A stretch of 64,000 bases of DNA from CAG-390 sp964384555 (GTDB lineage: Bacteria > Bacillota > Clostridia > Oscillospirales > CAG-272), in contig CAYLLA010000001.1 in the NCBI GenBank assembly GCA_964384555.1, positions 62,001 to 126,000 of the forward strand, read 5' to 3'. The notes under the pieces are model-generated. The model had not been told where the DNA came from and made no database searches. It saw only the letters and a list, made by a program, of their open reading frames with translations. The first letter of the stretch is position 1; each line of letters begins with the position of its first letter. The position numbers and the translations under genes are program-made. Positions 51,419-60,211 of this stretch are shown in pieces.

Positions 51419-52404
51419 TACTTCGCCGCTTTTGTTATATCGGCATCGGGGAGCGCACCGCCGACCGATTTAGGATCAAGCTTAAAGAGCGCATCCCAAA
51501 AGCCGTTTAGCGCGGTGGCCATCTCGTCACCGGTGAGATAGGTTATATTGCATCTGGGCAGAGCGGCCTTTGCGGCGGCCGCGGCACCGGCAAGACCTGC
51601 CTCGGCTATCATCTCGGCAGCGCTGTCGGGATCAGAATTTACAAGCTCAACGGATGCCTTGTATTCCTTAAGAAACTGCTCAACAACTGCGGGATGCTCC
51701 TCGAGGAAGGCAGTGCGAACGATGATACAGCCCTGAACGAGGGGAGCGGTGGTCTGCTGTTTCCATTCCTCGGTGAAATCAAGAGCCACACGGAGAGTGT
51801 CCTTTTTGGAGATCACTGCCGTCACCTTGGGCTCGGGCAGAACGCCAAGTGCTGCTTTTCCGGAGGCAAGAGCCGTTGCCAGCTCATCGGGGGAGGAATA
51901 GGTGTAGTCAAAGGTTACGTTTTCAACGCCCGCGCCCTCAACGAGAGCACGCAGGATGAATTCGGGGTTCGAGCCCTGACCCGGCAGATACACCGTCTTT
52001 CCCGCAAGATCCGCAAGGCTGTTTACGCTGTTTCCGTCCTCAATGAGATAAAGCACGCCAAGGGTGTTTACGGCCAGCACGCGGATACCGCCGGATGTCT
52101 TGTTGTAAAGCACTGCGGCAAGGTTTGTGGGGACGGCGGCGATATCGGCATCACCGTTTATCATAAGCGGGCTGACAAGTGTGGCATCTGAATAGATGTC
52201 GATCTTTGCATTAAGCTTGGACTCGCCTGCGTTTACGCTTGAGATCAGCGGTGCGGCGCCCCATCCGGTAGTGCCGCTGAGCACGGCAACGCGAAGCTCG
52301 GTGTTATCCTTTTTTGCACAGGATGGCAAAAGCAATGCCGAGAGGATGAGGAGCGCGGCCAAAGCTGCGGAGAGAAGTTTGTTTTTGATAATTGTTCTTT
52401 TCAT
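51418..52404 (-). CDS. ABC transporter substrate-binding lipoprotein (NMT1/SsuA-like)
   Basis: A 328-residue lipoprotein with lipobox LLPSC followed by AKKDNTELRVAVLSG. The periplasmic-binding-fold features of the NMT1/ThiY/SsuA superfamily are present: DADIAAVPTNLAAVLYNK near residue 95, VYLPGQGSNPEFILRALVEGAG near residue 145 (core PGQGSNPEFILRAL), and LGVLPEPKVTAV. This superfamily binds taurine, sulfonates, thiamine precursors or riboflavin; I cannot choose. The ATG at 52404 has AAAGGAAG upstream, so an earlier ATG that overlaps that site is rejected. Confidence 0.92.
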   Translation of the reverse strand: MKRTIIKNKLLSAALAALLILSALLLPSCAKKDNTELRVAVLSGTTGWGAAPLISSVNAGESKLNAKIDIYSDATLVSPLMINGDADIAAVPTNLAAVLYNKTSGGIRVLAVNTLGVLYLIEDGNSVNSLADLAGKTVYLPGQGSNPEFILRALVEGAGVENVTFDYTYSSPDELATALASGKAALGVLPEPKVTAVISKKDTLRVALDFTEEWKQQTTAPLVQGCIIVRTAFLEEHPAVVEQFLKEYKASVELVNSDPDSAAEMIAEAGLAGAAAAAKAALPRCNITYLTGDEMATALNGFWDALFKLDPKSVGGALPDADITKAAK

Positions 52405-52459
52405 AATGATCTTCCTTTGCATTGATTTATTTTATATTGTTTTTTACATTAAAAATTAA

Positions 52460-52483
52460 AAACGGTATTGATCGAGACCGTTT
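52460..52483 (-). terminator. Weak hairpin between the Crp-type regulator and the ABC genes
   Basis: AAACGGT (52460-52466) pairs with ACCGTTT (52477-52483); TTAATTTTTAAT follows on the minus strand. It may partly terminate the regulator transcript or attenuate the ABC genes. Confidence 0.5.
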
Positions 52484-52513
52484 CGGTCGGTCGCTGTGAT
52501 GGTCTCAGCTCCG

Positions 52514-53248
52514 TTAACATGCCGTGGCCGCCATGGCGGAAAGCAGGTCACGGTCGATCGTGATACTGCGCCCGGGCTCTCTTTTGATAGCCCCCGCCGC
52601 CTCAAGCGAATCGAGCGCACGGTAAAGGGAGGCGCGGCCAATATCAAGCTGACGTGCCAGCTCTGTGTAGCTTACGCCAAGCTGCAGGGTAGTATTCCTG
52701 CCGTGCGGGATGTCACCGCCGTTGTCGCCGTCATCCGCAAGCGTCAACAGGTGAACGGCCAACCGCCGCTCGGCACTGCCGCCTGTGACGCAGGCTATCT
52801 TTTCGTTTAAAAAAAGTATCCTGCCGGAGAGAAATTCAAGGTAAGCATCAAGCAGAGTGGGGTCTGCGGCAAGCATTGCGCGTACCGCATGGCGGGGGAG
52901 CGTCAGCACCGCGCAGGGCTGATCTGCAATTATCCGCGTGGGGGGCGGTGCGGTGGAGAACAACGCCGCAACTCCGTACACGCCGCCGCGCCCGAGACGG
53001 CGCAAAAGGACCGAGTGTACAGTGTCCGCCGAATATACCGATGCCGTTCCACTGTATATTATACCGATCGCCGCGCCGGAGTGGACATCGGGCGATATCA
53101 GCACATCCCCCGCGGCGTGCTCCGTAAGCGTAACACTGCCGCCGGTGCTTTTTATAAAGTTTTTTGTATCCATGCCGGCGAATATCGTGCAGCATCCCGA
53201 AATAAAATCAAATGCCGCCGCGGCATCTATCGTTTTTGTTTTTGCCAT
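52514..53248 (-). CDS. Crp/Fnr-family transcription regulator
   Basis: A 244-residue regulator with an N-terminal cyclic-nucleotide-binding fold (about residues 20-140; AAIGIIYSGTASVYS and LRRLGRGGVYGVAALF) and a C-terminal Crp-type winged helix (SYTELARQLDIGRASLYRALDSLEAAG near residues 195-220, core LARQLDIGRASLYRAL). No Fnr-type cysteine cluster is seen, so it is probably not an Fe-S oxygen sensor; the effector is unknown. It has a consensus promoter and stands directly before the ABC transporter genes, which it probably controls. Confidence 0.92.
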   Translation of the reverse strand: MAKTKTIDAAAAFDFISGCCTIFAGMDTKNFIKSTGGSVTLTEHAAGDVLISPDVHSGAAIGIIYSGTASVYSADTVHSVLLRRLGRGGVYGVAALFSTAPPPTRIIADQPCAVLTLPRHAVRAMLAADPTLLDAYLEFLSGRILFLNEKIACVTGGSAERRLAVHLLTLADDGDNGGDIPHGRNTTLQLGVSYTELARQLDIGRASLYRALDSLEAAGAIKREPGRSITIDRDLLSAMAATAC

Positions 53249-53264
53249 AGCGCACCTCGTGTCT

Positions 53265-53281
53265 CAAATGATACAAATTTG
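53265..53281 (-). promoter_or_regulatory. Possible operator CAAAT-N7-ATTTG downstream of the crp-type promoter
   Basis: A 5-bp inverted repeat lies just after the predicted transcription start of the regulator gene, a place suited to autorepression. The match is short and could be chance. Confidence 0.3.
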
Positions 53282-53292
53282 CGGCCTGTAGT

Positions 53293-53321
53293 ATTATATC
53301 ACGCCGCCGCTCGTATGTCAA
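53293..53321 (-). promoter_or_regulatory. Promoter of the Crp-type regulator and ABC unit
   Basis: Minus-strand TTGACA (53321-53316), a 17-bp spacer, TATAAT (53298-53293) preceded by TGA: a perfect consensus with an extended -10. Confidence 0.88.
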
Positions 53322-53624
53322 TAGCTATTTTGCCGATATTGCATTTTGTTAATTGTAAATAAAATGTAAACAATGCGAAGAGTTCAAACATGTGAGGGCG
53401 ATTTAGTATTATAATAATAGAGCGTATGACTATTTGCACGTTTTTTCGACGTGCGGGCAGTCAGCCGAGCGCCCGCCGCCGCTCCATCTATAATAAACTA
53501 TGATAAAGCGGCAAACGGCGGTCATCAAATGTGACATCCAAATAAAAAAGATTCGCAACTACCGAAATTCGCAACTGCCAAAATAAATTTCAGATCAAAT
53601 TATTTAATTGCGGAGGATTCCATA
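53322..53624. other. 303-nt gap upstream of the nucleotidyltransferase gene
   Basis: No gene is visible. TATAAT at 53410-53415 could be a plus-strand -10 but lacks a -35 at normal spacing. A short hairpin GCACGT/ACGTGC lies near 53437-53456, and a 13-base direct repeat (ATTCGCAACTNCC) occurs at 53551 and 53567. Confidence 0.35.
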
Positions 53625-54545
53625 ATGACACTTTTGATTCTTGCGGCGGGACTTGGTTCTCGCTACGGAGGAATGAAGCAGATCGATCCCATAGGCCCGG
53701 AGGGAGAGTTTATAATAGACTACTCCTGCTACGATGCCGCGCGCGCCGGCTTTGACCGAGTAGTGTTCGTTATAAAGCGCGAAAATCTTGATGATTTTCG
53801 TGAGACGGTCGGTCGCCGTGTGAGCCGATACATAAAAGTTGAATATGCATTTCAGGATATGGCGGATCTGCCTGCCGGTATATCCGTGCCGGAGGGCAGA
53901 ACAAAGCCGTGGGGAACTGCCCACGCACTCTACGCCGCCAGAAATATCGTTGACGATTGCTTTGCCGTTATAAATGCGGATGATTTTTACGGCAGAGAGA
54001 CTATAGCCGCCGCGGCCGCACATCTTCGCGCCGCCGAGGAGCGCGGGCATAAAAACGAGCATGGCAGATTTGATTGCTGTATGGTTGGTTTTGTGCTTGC
54101 CAATACGCTGACGGAGAACGGCACCGTCTCCCGCGGTATATGCAGTGTGGAGGGTGGCCGCCTTTCAAGCATTATCGAGCGCACGGCCATCCGCCGCGCC
54201 GACGGAGGAGATGCGGCCGAGTATTGCGAGGGTGATACATGGTACCCACTGCCGCTTGAGTCTGTAGCATCCATGAACTGCTTCGGTCTTGTGCCGGAGG
54301 TGTTCGGATATATCGAAAAATACTTCAGGGAGTTCCTGCTCAATATGCCGGACCCGCAAAGATCCGAGTTCTATCTGCCCTTTGCGCTTAACAGCTTGGC
54401 ACAGGACGGTATCATAGATATCTCGGTGGAGATGACACCCTCCAAGTGGTACGGCGTGACCTACGCGGCGGATAAAGAACCCGTGGTGCGCAGTATCCGC
54501 GCACTTATCGAGGCGGGAGTATACCCGTCTCCGCTCGTTCTGTGA
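53625..54545 (+). CDS. NDP-sugar nucleotidyltransferase
   Basis: A 306-residue nucleotidyltransferase. The N-terminal LILAAGLGSRYGGMKQIDPI carries the NTP-binding loop, PWGTAHALYAARNI is the base-recognition helix, and AVINADDFYGRE carries the Mg-binding Asp. It is more divergent than GalU (at 8916). It is the first gene of a cluster with a hexosamine-kinase-like gene, galE and galM, so a sugar-1-phosphate uridylyltransferase role is likely. An AGGA-type site (GGAGGA) precedes the ATG. Confidence 0.9.
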   Translation: MTLLILAAGLGSRYGGMKQIDPIGPEGEFIIDYSCYDAARAGFDRVVFVIKRENLDDFRETVGRRVSRYIKVEYAFQDMADLPAGISVPEGRTKPWGTAHALYAARNIVDDCFAVINADDFYGRETIAAAAAHLRAAEERGHKNEHGRFDCCMVGFVLANTLTENGTVSRGICSVEGGRLSSIIERTAIRRADGGDAAEYCEGDTWYPLPLESVASMNCFGLVPEVFGYIEKYFREFLLNMPDPQRSEFYLPFALNSLAQDGIIDISVEMTPSKWYGVTYAADKEPVVRSIRALIEAGVYPSPLVL

Positions 54546-54612
54546 TCGAGCACCCGCGATAAAAAAAGTCTTATAATTGACCGAAAAAATATAATATCAA
54601 GGAGACATCTTT

Positions 54613-55698
54613 ATGACAGATATTCTTGCAGTTGCCGCAAAATTCAAGCTGGCATCAAAGCCCGTGTCCTTTACCGAATGCACACATGGGCATATAAATG
54701 GTACATTTTTTATCGATACAGAAGGTGGTGGGCGGTACGTCCTGCAAAAGATAAACACATCCATCTTCCGCGACCCGGATGGTCTTATGCGCAATATCCT
54801 CGGCGTTACCGAGCATATCCGCTCAAAGCTTGCCGCCGAGGGTGGCGATGTTGAGCGCGGCACACTGCGCTTTATCGCGGCCGCGGACGGGCGTGCATAC
54901 TATACCGATGATGAGGGCGGCGCGTGGCGTGCCTATGTTTATGTGGGCGACGTTGATAGCTACCAGTCTGCCTCCTCGCCCGAAATCTTTGCGGAGGTCG
55001 GCCGCGCTTTTGGGCATTTCCAAATGCAGCTTGCCGATTATGATGCCGCAACGCTTTGCGAAACGATACCGAACTTCCATAATACCCCCAGCCGCTACGC
55101 CGACTTTGAGGCCTCGCTTGCCCGCAACGAGTCGGGGCGAGCCGCAAACGCCGCAGGTGCAATTGAATTTGCCAAGGCGCACAGAGAGGTCTGCTCCTAC
55201 ATCACCGACCGTATAGAGAGCGGCCGGCTCCCCCTGCGTGTCACACATAACGATACAAAGCTCAATAATATCCTTATCGATAGGGCAAGCGGCAAGCCGC
55301 TCTGCGTTATCGACCTTGATACCGTAATGCCGGGATCGGTGCTTTTTGACTTTGGCGATGCCATACGCTTTGGCGCATCCAGTGCCGCGGAGGACGAGCG
55401 GGATCTTGACAGCGTTTTTATGCGCGAGGATATGTTCGAAGCGTTCGCGCGCGGCTTCATCGAGGGGCTTGAGGGCTCGCTTGAGGCCGATGAGATAGCC
55501 GAGCTGCCGATGGGTGCGCTCGTTATCACGCTTGAGACAGGCCTGCGTTTCCTCGCCGATTATATCGACGGTGATAAATATTTCAGAACGCACTATCCGG
55601 AGCAAAACCTCGATCGTGCCCGCAACCAGTTTAAGCTGGTGGCGGATATGGAGGCCAAAATGCCCGCCATGCGCGAAACGGTGCGGAAGTATCTTTGA
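54613..55698 (+). CDS. Sugar kinase of the aminoglycoside-phosphotransferase fold, NahK-like
   Basis: A 361-residue kinase of the APH/choline-kinase fold. The N-lobe segment ECTHGHINGTFFID precedes YVLQKINTSIF with the ATP-binding Lys. The catalytic loop is RVTHNDTKLNNIL (Asp and Asn near residue 217), and CVIDLDTVMPG is the Mg-binding DxD region. The pattern matches N-acetylhexosamine 1-kinases, which make GlcNAc-1-P or GalNAc-1-P in bifidobacterial galacto-N-biose use. The flanking nucleotidyltransferase and galE support anomeric sugar phosphorylation. No LnpA-type phosphorylase is present here. Confidence 0.88.
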   Translation: MTDILAVAAKFKLASKPVSFTECTHGHINGTFFIDTEGGGRYVLQKINTSIFRDPDGLMRNILGVTEHIRSKLAAEGGDVERGTLRFIAAADGRAYYTDDEGGAWRAYVYVGDVDSYQSASSPEIFAEVGRAFGHFQMQLADYDAATLCETIPNFHNTPSRYADFEASLARNESGRAANAAGAIEFAKAHREVCSYITDRIESGRLPLRVTHNDTKLNNILIDRASGKPLCVIDLDTVMPGSVLFDFGDAIRFGASSAAEDERDLDSVFMREDMFEAFARGFIEGLEGSLEADEIAELPMGALVITLETGLRFLADYIDGDKYFRTHYPEQNLDRARNQFKLVADMEAKMPAMRETVRKYL

Positions 55699-55817
55699 TC
55701 ACTTTTATCATTGATACTGCCCTCGGAAATATCCCCAAAAACCAATCCAAACCCAAACATTTAAAGTTGATTTCATTATCAATACAATTCTAAGCAAAAT
55801 CGGGAGATAAAATTAAA

Positions 55818-56834
55818 ATGACTGTTCTTGTTACCGGCGGTGCCGGATTTATTGGATCACACACGGTGGTTGAGCTGCTTTGCGGTGGCTATGATGTTGT
55901 TGTAGTGGATAATTACTCTAACAGCAAGCCCTGCGTTAACGACCGCATAAAGCAGATAACCGGTCGCGAGCATCGCTTTTATGAATGCGATATGTGCGAT
56001 GCGGCGGCACTTGATGCTGTTTTTGATGCCGAACCGAATATTTCTGCCGTGATCCACTTTGCGGGACTTAAAGCGGTGGGCGAATCGGTCGCAAAGCCGG
56101 CGCTCTACTACAAAAATAATCTTTTGTCTACGCTCAACCTTTTGGCATCCATGAAGTCGCACGGTGTGGGAACTATCGTTTTCTCCTCCTCCGCCACAGT
56201 GTATGGCAGCCCCAAAACAGTGCCGATCCGCGAGGATTTTCCCCTTTCCACCACCAATCCCTACGGCGAGACAAAGCTCATGATCGAGCGTATACTTGAC
56301 GATTGCCGCCGCGCGGGGGATGTCAGCAGTGTATCTATCCTCAGATACTTCAACCCCATCGGCGCACATGAGAGCGGCCTCATCGGCGAGGATCCCAAGG
56401 GCATCCCCAACAATCTTTTGCCCTATATCTCTCAAGTTGCGGTCGGTAAACTGCGCGAGCTGAGTGTGTACGGCGATGATTATCCTACACATGACGGCAC
56501 AGGTGTGCGCGATTATATCCATGTAGTCGATCTTGCCCGCGCTCATCTTAAGGCAATAGAGCGCGCCGTAAAGGTGAACCGCACCGAGTATTATAACATC
56601 GGCACGGGTGTCGGATACTCCGTTCTTGATATCGTTAAGGCGTACGAAAAGGCAACGGGTCTCCACGTCCCCTACAAGATCGTAGATCGCCGCCCCGGCG
56701 ATATTGCGGCCTGCTATGCCGATCCCACCTTGGCCGCCGAAAAACTCGACTGGCATGCCGAATATGATATCGAGCGTATGTGCCGCGATGCCAGCCGCTG
56801 GCAGAGCATGAACCCCAACGGCTACGAGGAGTGA
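55818..56834 (+). CDS. galE: UDP-glucose 4-epimerase
   Basis: Short-chain dehydrogenase/reductase with VTGGAGFIGSHTVVELL at the N-terminus (NAD-binding), the catalytic Ser-Tyr-Lys in SSSATVYGSP and NPYGETKLMIE, and RYFNPIGAHESG in the substrate-binding part. 338 residues, standard. It interconverts UDP-Glc/UDP-Gal and possibly the N-acetyl forms, given the NahK-like neighbour. It follows that kinase by 119 bases. Confidence 0.96.
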   Translation: MTVLVTGGAGFIGSHTVVELLCGGYDVVVVDNYSNSKPCVNDRIKQITGREHRFYECDMCDAAALDAVFDAEPNISAVIHFAGLKAVGESVAKPALYYKNNLLSTLNLLASMKSHGVGTIVFSSSATVYGSPKTVPIREDFPLSTTNPYGETKLMIERILDDCRRAGDVSSVSILRYFNPIGAHESGLIGEDPKGIPNNLLPYISQVAVGKLRELSVYGDDYPTHDGTGVRDYIHVVDLARAHLKAIERAVKVNRTEYYNIGTGVGYSVLDIVKAYEKATGLHVPYKIVDRRPGDIAACYADPTLAAEKLDWHAEYDIERMCRDASRWQSMNPNGYEE

Positions 56835-56979
56835 TAGGTATCCCTCTCGCGTGCATTACCAGGTCGTACAATAAAGCATCGATCGGCATGACCAAAAGTA
56901 TTTTTCATTTTCACAAAAGCAAACAGTAAGTCCCACCCCAAAATATCAAACAAAAACGCAAAGGAAAGCGAGGCAGGCA

Positions 56980-58038
56980 ATGTCAGAAATCACATCCCGT
57001 CCCTTTGGGACACTGCCGGACGGCAGAACAGTAACCGAATACACACTTACCCGCGGTGCGCTGAGCGTAAAGATACTTGATCTCGGTGCCACGGTTGCGG
57101 ATATCATACTCACGCGAGAGGGCGGTCAGCCCATAAGCCTTGCGCGCGGATACGATTCGCTTGAGAGCTATATGGGAGCCGATGGCTACCTTGGCGCAGT
57201 TGTGGGACGTGTAGGCAACAGAATAGCAGGCGGCCGCTTCCGTCTTGACGGCAAGACCTACACACTTTACAAAAACGATGGTGAAAACCATCTGCACGGC
57301 GGTAAATGCGGCTTTGATAAAAAGCTGTGGCGAGCCGAGCCTATGTGCGATGATACCCCCGAGCTTACCCTCAGCTGTATCTCGCCCGACGGTGACGAGG
57401 GCTACCCCGGCAACCTTATGGTCAGCGTGCGCTATTCAATAACTGCACGCGGTGGCCTGCGCCTTGAGTATACAGCCTTTACCGATACACCAACTCCGAT
57501 AAACCTTACCAACCATACATACTTTAATCTCAACGGAGAGGGCGATATCCTCTCGCACACGCTTTGGATGCAGGCGGACAGATATCTGCCTACCGATGAG
57601 GGACTTATCCCCACAGGCATGCTCAAGAGCGTTAAGGATACACCCTTTGACTTTAGAGAGGGTAAGCAGATAGGTACCGATCTTGATCTTTCGGATCGTG
57701 ACCTCGGCCTTGCCGGCGGATATGACCATTGCATGCTCTTTACACGCACCGAGGATGTCGAGCATGATGCCCGCATACGCCTTTGCGGCGACCGCAGCGG
57801 AGTTGTGATGGAGGTGTTTACCGACCGTCCCGGTGTTCAGCTCTACACCGGCAATTTCCTTGGAAATATCAAATTCCCCTTCCGCGGCGGTGAGGAGCAG
57901 CAAAAGCGTGCCGCACTTTGCCTTGAGACAGAGGCGATACCGGATGCAGTAAACCGCCCGCACCTCAACACCATATCAAATACCGTGCTGCGCCCGGGCG
58001 ATATATTCAAGAGCTTTACAGAGTATGTCTTCTCATAA
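56980..58038 (+). CDS. galM: Aldose 1-epimerase (mutarotase)
   Basis: Converts beta- to alpha-galactose or glucose for the kinase. Motifs are VVGRVGNRIAGGRF near residue 75, HLHGGKCGFDKKLW with the catalytic His, LTNHTYFNLNGEG with the second His near residue 175, and the catalytic Glu in LCLETEAIPDAVN near the C-terminus. 352 residues. It is the last sugar gene of the cluster, and its end overlaps the start of a CPBP protease gene by 14 bases. Confidence 0.95.
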   Translation: MSEITSRPFGTLPDGRTVTEYTLTRGALSVKILDLGATVADIILTREGGQPISLARGYDSLESYMGADGYLGAVVGRVGNRIAGGRFRLDGKTYTLYKNDGENHLHGGKCGFDKKLWRAEPMCDDTPELTLSCISPDGDEGYPGNLMVSVRYSITARGGLRLEYTAFTDTPTPINLTNHTYFNLNGEGDILSHTLWMQADRYLPTDEGLIPTGMLKSVKDTPFDFREGKQIGTDLDLSDRDLGLAGGYDHCMLFTRTEDVEHDARIRLCGDRSGVVMEVFTDRPGVQLYTGNFLGNIKFPFRGGEEQQKRAALCLETEAIPDAVNRPHLNTISNTVLRPGDIFKSFTEYVFS

Positions 58039-58774
58039 TAGTTTAAAAAACGCAGGCTCAAATCATAAAAAAACACTCGCACCGCGCAGGACGGCCGCCA
58101 TCATCATGACGGCGGTCGTCCTGCTTTGCGGAGTCATGGCGGTGGCGGACGGCGTGCTTGAGCTTTCCTATGTTCCCAAGAGCGCCGTAAAGCTTGCAGC
58201 GTTTGTTGCGATCCCGCTTGTTTTGGCTTACACGCTCGGAATCGACCTGCCGCGCACCGCATTTACCCTGCCGCAGAGAGAGGATGGAACCGCCAAGCGT
58301 GTGTTTATCTTTTCGCTTTGCGGCGGCGCATTGCTCTTTGCGGGCATAGTCGGCGGGTATTTCCTTTTGCGCGGAGTTTTTGATTTTTCCGGCGTGACGG
58401 ACAGCCTGCTTGACGGCGAGGGCGTCACGCGTGAGAATTTCCCGCTCGTGGCTCTTTATATAACGCTTTGCAATTCTATGGTCGAGGAGCTTTTCTTCCG
58501 CGGCTTTGCTTATCTTGCGCTCTCGCGCGTTGCCGGTGAGCGGGTGGCGTGCATCTTCAGTGCCGCCGCGTTCTCGCTCTATCATGTTGCAATACTTGAC
58601 GGATGGTTCTCGCCGCTCCTTACGGCTCTTATGCTGTTAGGGCTTTTTGTCGGTGGCGTGATATTTGATATCCTCGCCGCACGCGGGCGTAGCGTTATCC
58701 CATCATGGCTCTTTCATATGGCCGCAAATCTCGGAATAAACACAGTAGGTCTCATCCTTTTCGGTATTCTTTAA
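58025..58774 (+). CDS. CPBP-family intramembrane glutamic protease
   Basis: A 249-residue protein with about six to seven membrane helices. The CPBP (CAAX protease / bacteriocin-processing) motifs are present: EELFFRGFAYLAL near residue 150 (EExxxR), FSLYHVAI near residue 185 and HMAANLGIN near residue 235. These proteins cleave prenylated or bacteriocin-type peptides or serve in bacteriocin self-immunity, but most are uncharacterised. The start overlaps galM by 14 bases, so it is translationally linked to sugar genes, an odd association. Start has only a weak site. Confidence 0.9.
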   Translation: MSSHNSLKNAGSNHKKTLAPRRTAAIIMTAVVLLCGVMAVADGVLELSYVPKSAVKLAAFVAIPLVLAYTLGIDLPRTAFTLPQREDGTAKRVFIFSLCGGALLFAGIVGGYFLLRGVFDFSGVTDSLLDGEGVTRENFPLVALYITLCNSMVEELFFRGFAYLALSRVAGERVACIFSAAAFSLYHVAILDGWFSPLLTALMLLGLFVGGVIFDILAARGRSVIPSWLFHMAANLGINTVGLILFGIL

Positions 58775-58835
58775 AACGCCGACCGTGATGATCCGTGCAA
58801 AGTCGGCACCGGTCCTACAGTAATAATTATCACAT

Positions 58836-58881
58836 CCCCCTCATAAGGTTTTTTGAGATCCATTATGAGGGGGAGCTTTTT
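58836..58881 (+). promoter_or_regulatory. Terminator-like hairpin containing the dacF ribosome-binding site
   Basis: CCCCCTCATAA (58836-58846) pairs perfectly with TTATGAGGGGG (58863-58873), followed by AGC and five T, then the dacF ATG. The GAGGGGGAG Shine-Dalgarno sequence lies in the 3' arm. It may end the upstream operon and also keep dacF untranslated when formed. Confidence 0.7.
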
Positions 58882-60147
58882 ATGATATCTTTTTGTGCAG
58901 ATCGGGTAGGCAGAGCCATCGGTAAGGTCAAACGATGGCTCGCAATTGCGCTTGTCGCTGTGATCGTCGGGTCAATGGGGCGGGTGGCGCTTCCCGCCGC
59001 GGCGGTGGGCAGCACGCCCGCACCAAGCATCGGCGGAAACGGCGGGAATGGAGTGAACGGCGAGGGCAGTGCGGCGGAGCTGGGGCTTGATTGCCGCTCC
59101 GCAATTCTAATGGAAGCGGAAACAGGTACAGTGCTTTTTGAAATGAACGCAGATGATGCATTACCGCCCGCATCCGTGACAAAAATAATGACACTGTTGC
59201 TCGTCATGGAGGCCATCGAGCGCGGTACTCTTGACTTTGACACGGTGCTTGAGACCTCAACGCACGCATCAAAGATGGGCGGCTCGCAGATATTCCTCAA
59301 GGAGGGCGAGCGTATGACGGTGGACGATCTTTTAAAGTCGGTGGTGATATCCTCCGCCAATGATGCGGCGGTGGTGCTTGCCGAGGCTGTTGCGGGGAGC
59401 GAGGCGGCGTTCGTTGCGGCAATGAACCGCCGTGCCGCCGAGCTTGGTATGCGCACCGCTCACTTTGAAAATACAAACGGTCTTGATGATACCGTGGAGT
59501 GGCATGTCCTGTCGGCGCGCGATATTGCCATTATGTCACGCGAGCTGATGCAGCATGAAAGAATACTCAAATACAGCTCAACATGGATGGATTCTGTCAG
59601 GGACGGCACGTTTGGGCTTACCAATACAAACAGGCTCATCCGCTTTTACCGCGGAGCCACAGGGCTTAAGACCGGCTCTACCTCAAAGGCGGGCTTTTGT
59701 ATGAGCGCAACAGCCGAGCGGGACGGTGTCTCGTTGATCGCCGTTATAATGGCCGCGCCGAGCCGCGATGTCAGAAACAGCTCTGCCGCCGCACTGCTTG
59801 ATTACGGCTTTGCAAATTACGGCGTGTACAGATACCCGGCAGGAGCGGGGGAGAATGTAACGGTCAGCGGCGGTAATATCGACAGCGTGGGAACGGAGGA
59901 GGACGGTATAGCTATTATCGTCAAAAAGGGCAGGGAGGCGGATGTTACCGTTGTGCGGGATCTTGCGGAGAGTGTAGCCGCCCCGATAGCGGCGGGAGAT
60001 GTTGTCGGCAAGCTCACCTTCACACTTGACGGCCAGCCGCTCGGCGAGTGTCGGATCACTGCCGCAGACACGGTCGCGCGAATAACACTGAGTGAGCTTT
60101 GGCGGCGCATGCTTTGCAGATTTTTTATGCTAAATGATGGCAGATAG
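58882..60147 (+). CDS. D-alanyl-D-alanine carboxypeptidase (DacF/PBP5 type, S11)
   Basis: A 421-residue penicillin-binding protein. An N-terminal signal/anchor (WLAIALVAVIVGSMGRV, residues 18-38) and a Gly/Asn/Ser linker precede the catalytic domain. The motifs are SVTK (SxxK, near residue 96), SSAND (SxN, near residue 155) and KTGS in GLKTGSTSKAGF (near residue 258). The C-terminal PBP5 domain follows. It trims peptidoglycan stem peptides; DacF in Bacillus is sporulation-linked. The start at 58882 is chosen because GGGGGAG stands seven bases upstream. Confidence 0.92.
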   Translation: MISFCADRVGRAIGKVKRWLAIALVAVIVGSMGRVALPAAAVGSTPAPSIGGNGGNGVNGEGSAAELGLDCRSAILMEAETGTVLFEMNADDALPPASVTKIMTLLLVMEAIERGTLDFDTVLETSTHASKMGGSQIFLKEGERMTVDDLLKSVVISSANDAAVVLAEAVAGSEAAFVAAMNRRAAELGMRTAHFENTNGLDDTVEWHVLSARDIAIMSRELMQHERILKYSSTWMDSVRDGTFGLTNTNRLIRFYRGATGLKTGSTSKAGFCMSATAERDGVSLIAVIMAAPSRDVRNSSAAALLDYGFANYGVYRYPAGAGENVTVSGGNIDSVGTEEDGIAIIVKKGREADVTVVRDLAESVAAPIAAGDVVGKLTFTLDGQPLGECRITAADTVARITLSELWRRMLCRFFMLNDGR

Positions 60148-60211
60148 CTCTCACTTTAGTCGATGGATAAAAAATAAAAGCTCAATTTGAGCAAAAAAGC
60201 CGCAAAGGGTG

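Noticed and set aside
53551..53579. 13-bp direct repeat ATTCGCAACTNCC
   Set aside because: Only two short copies exist, with no clear relation to a promoter; noted in the gap description but not called as a site.
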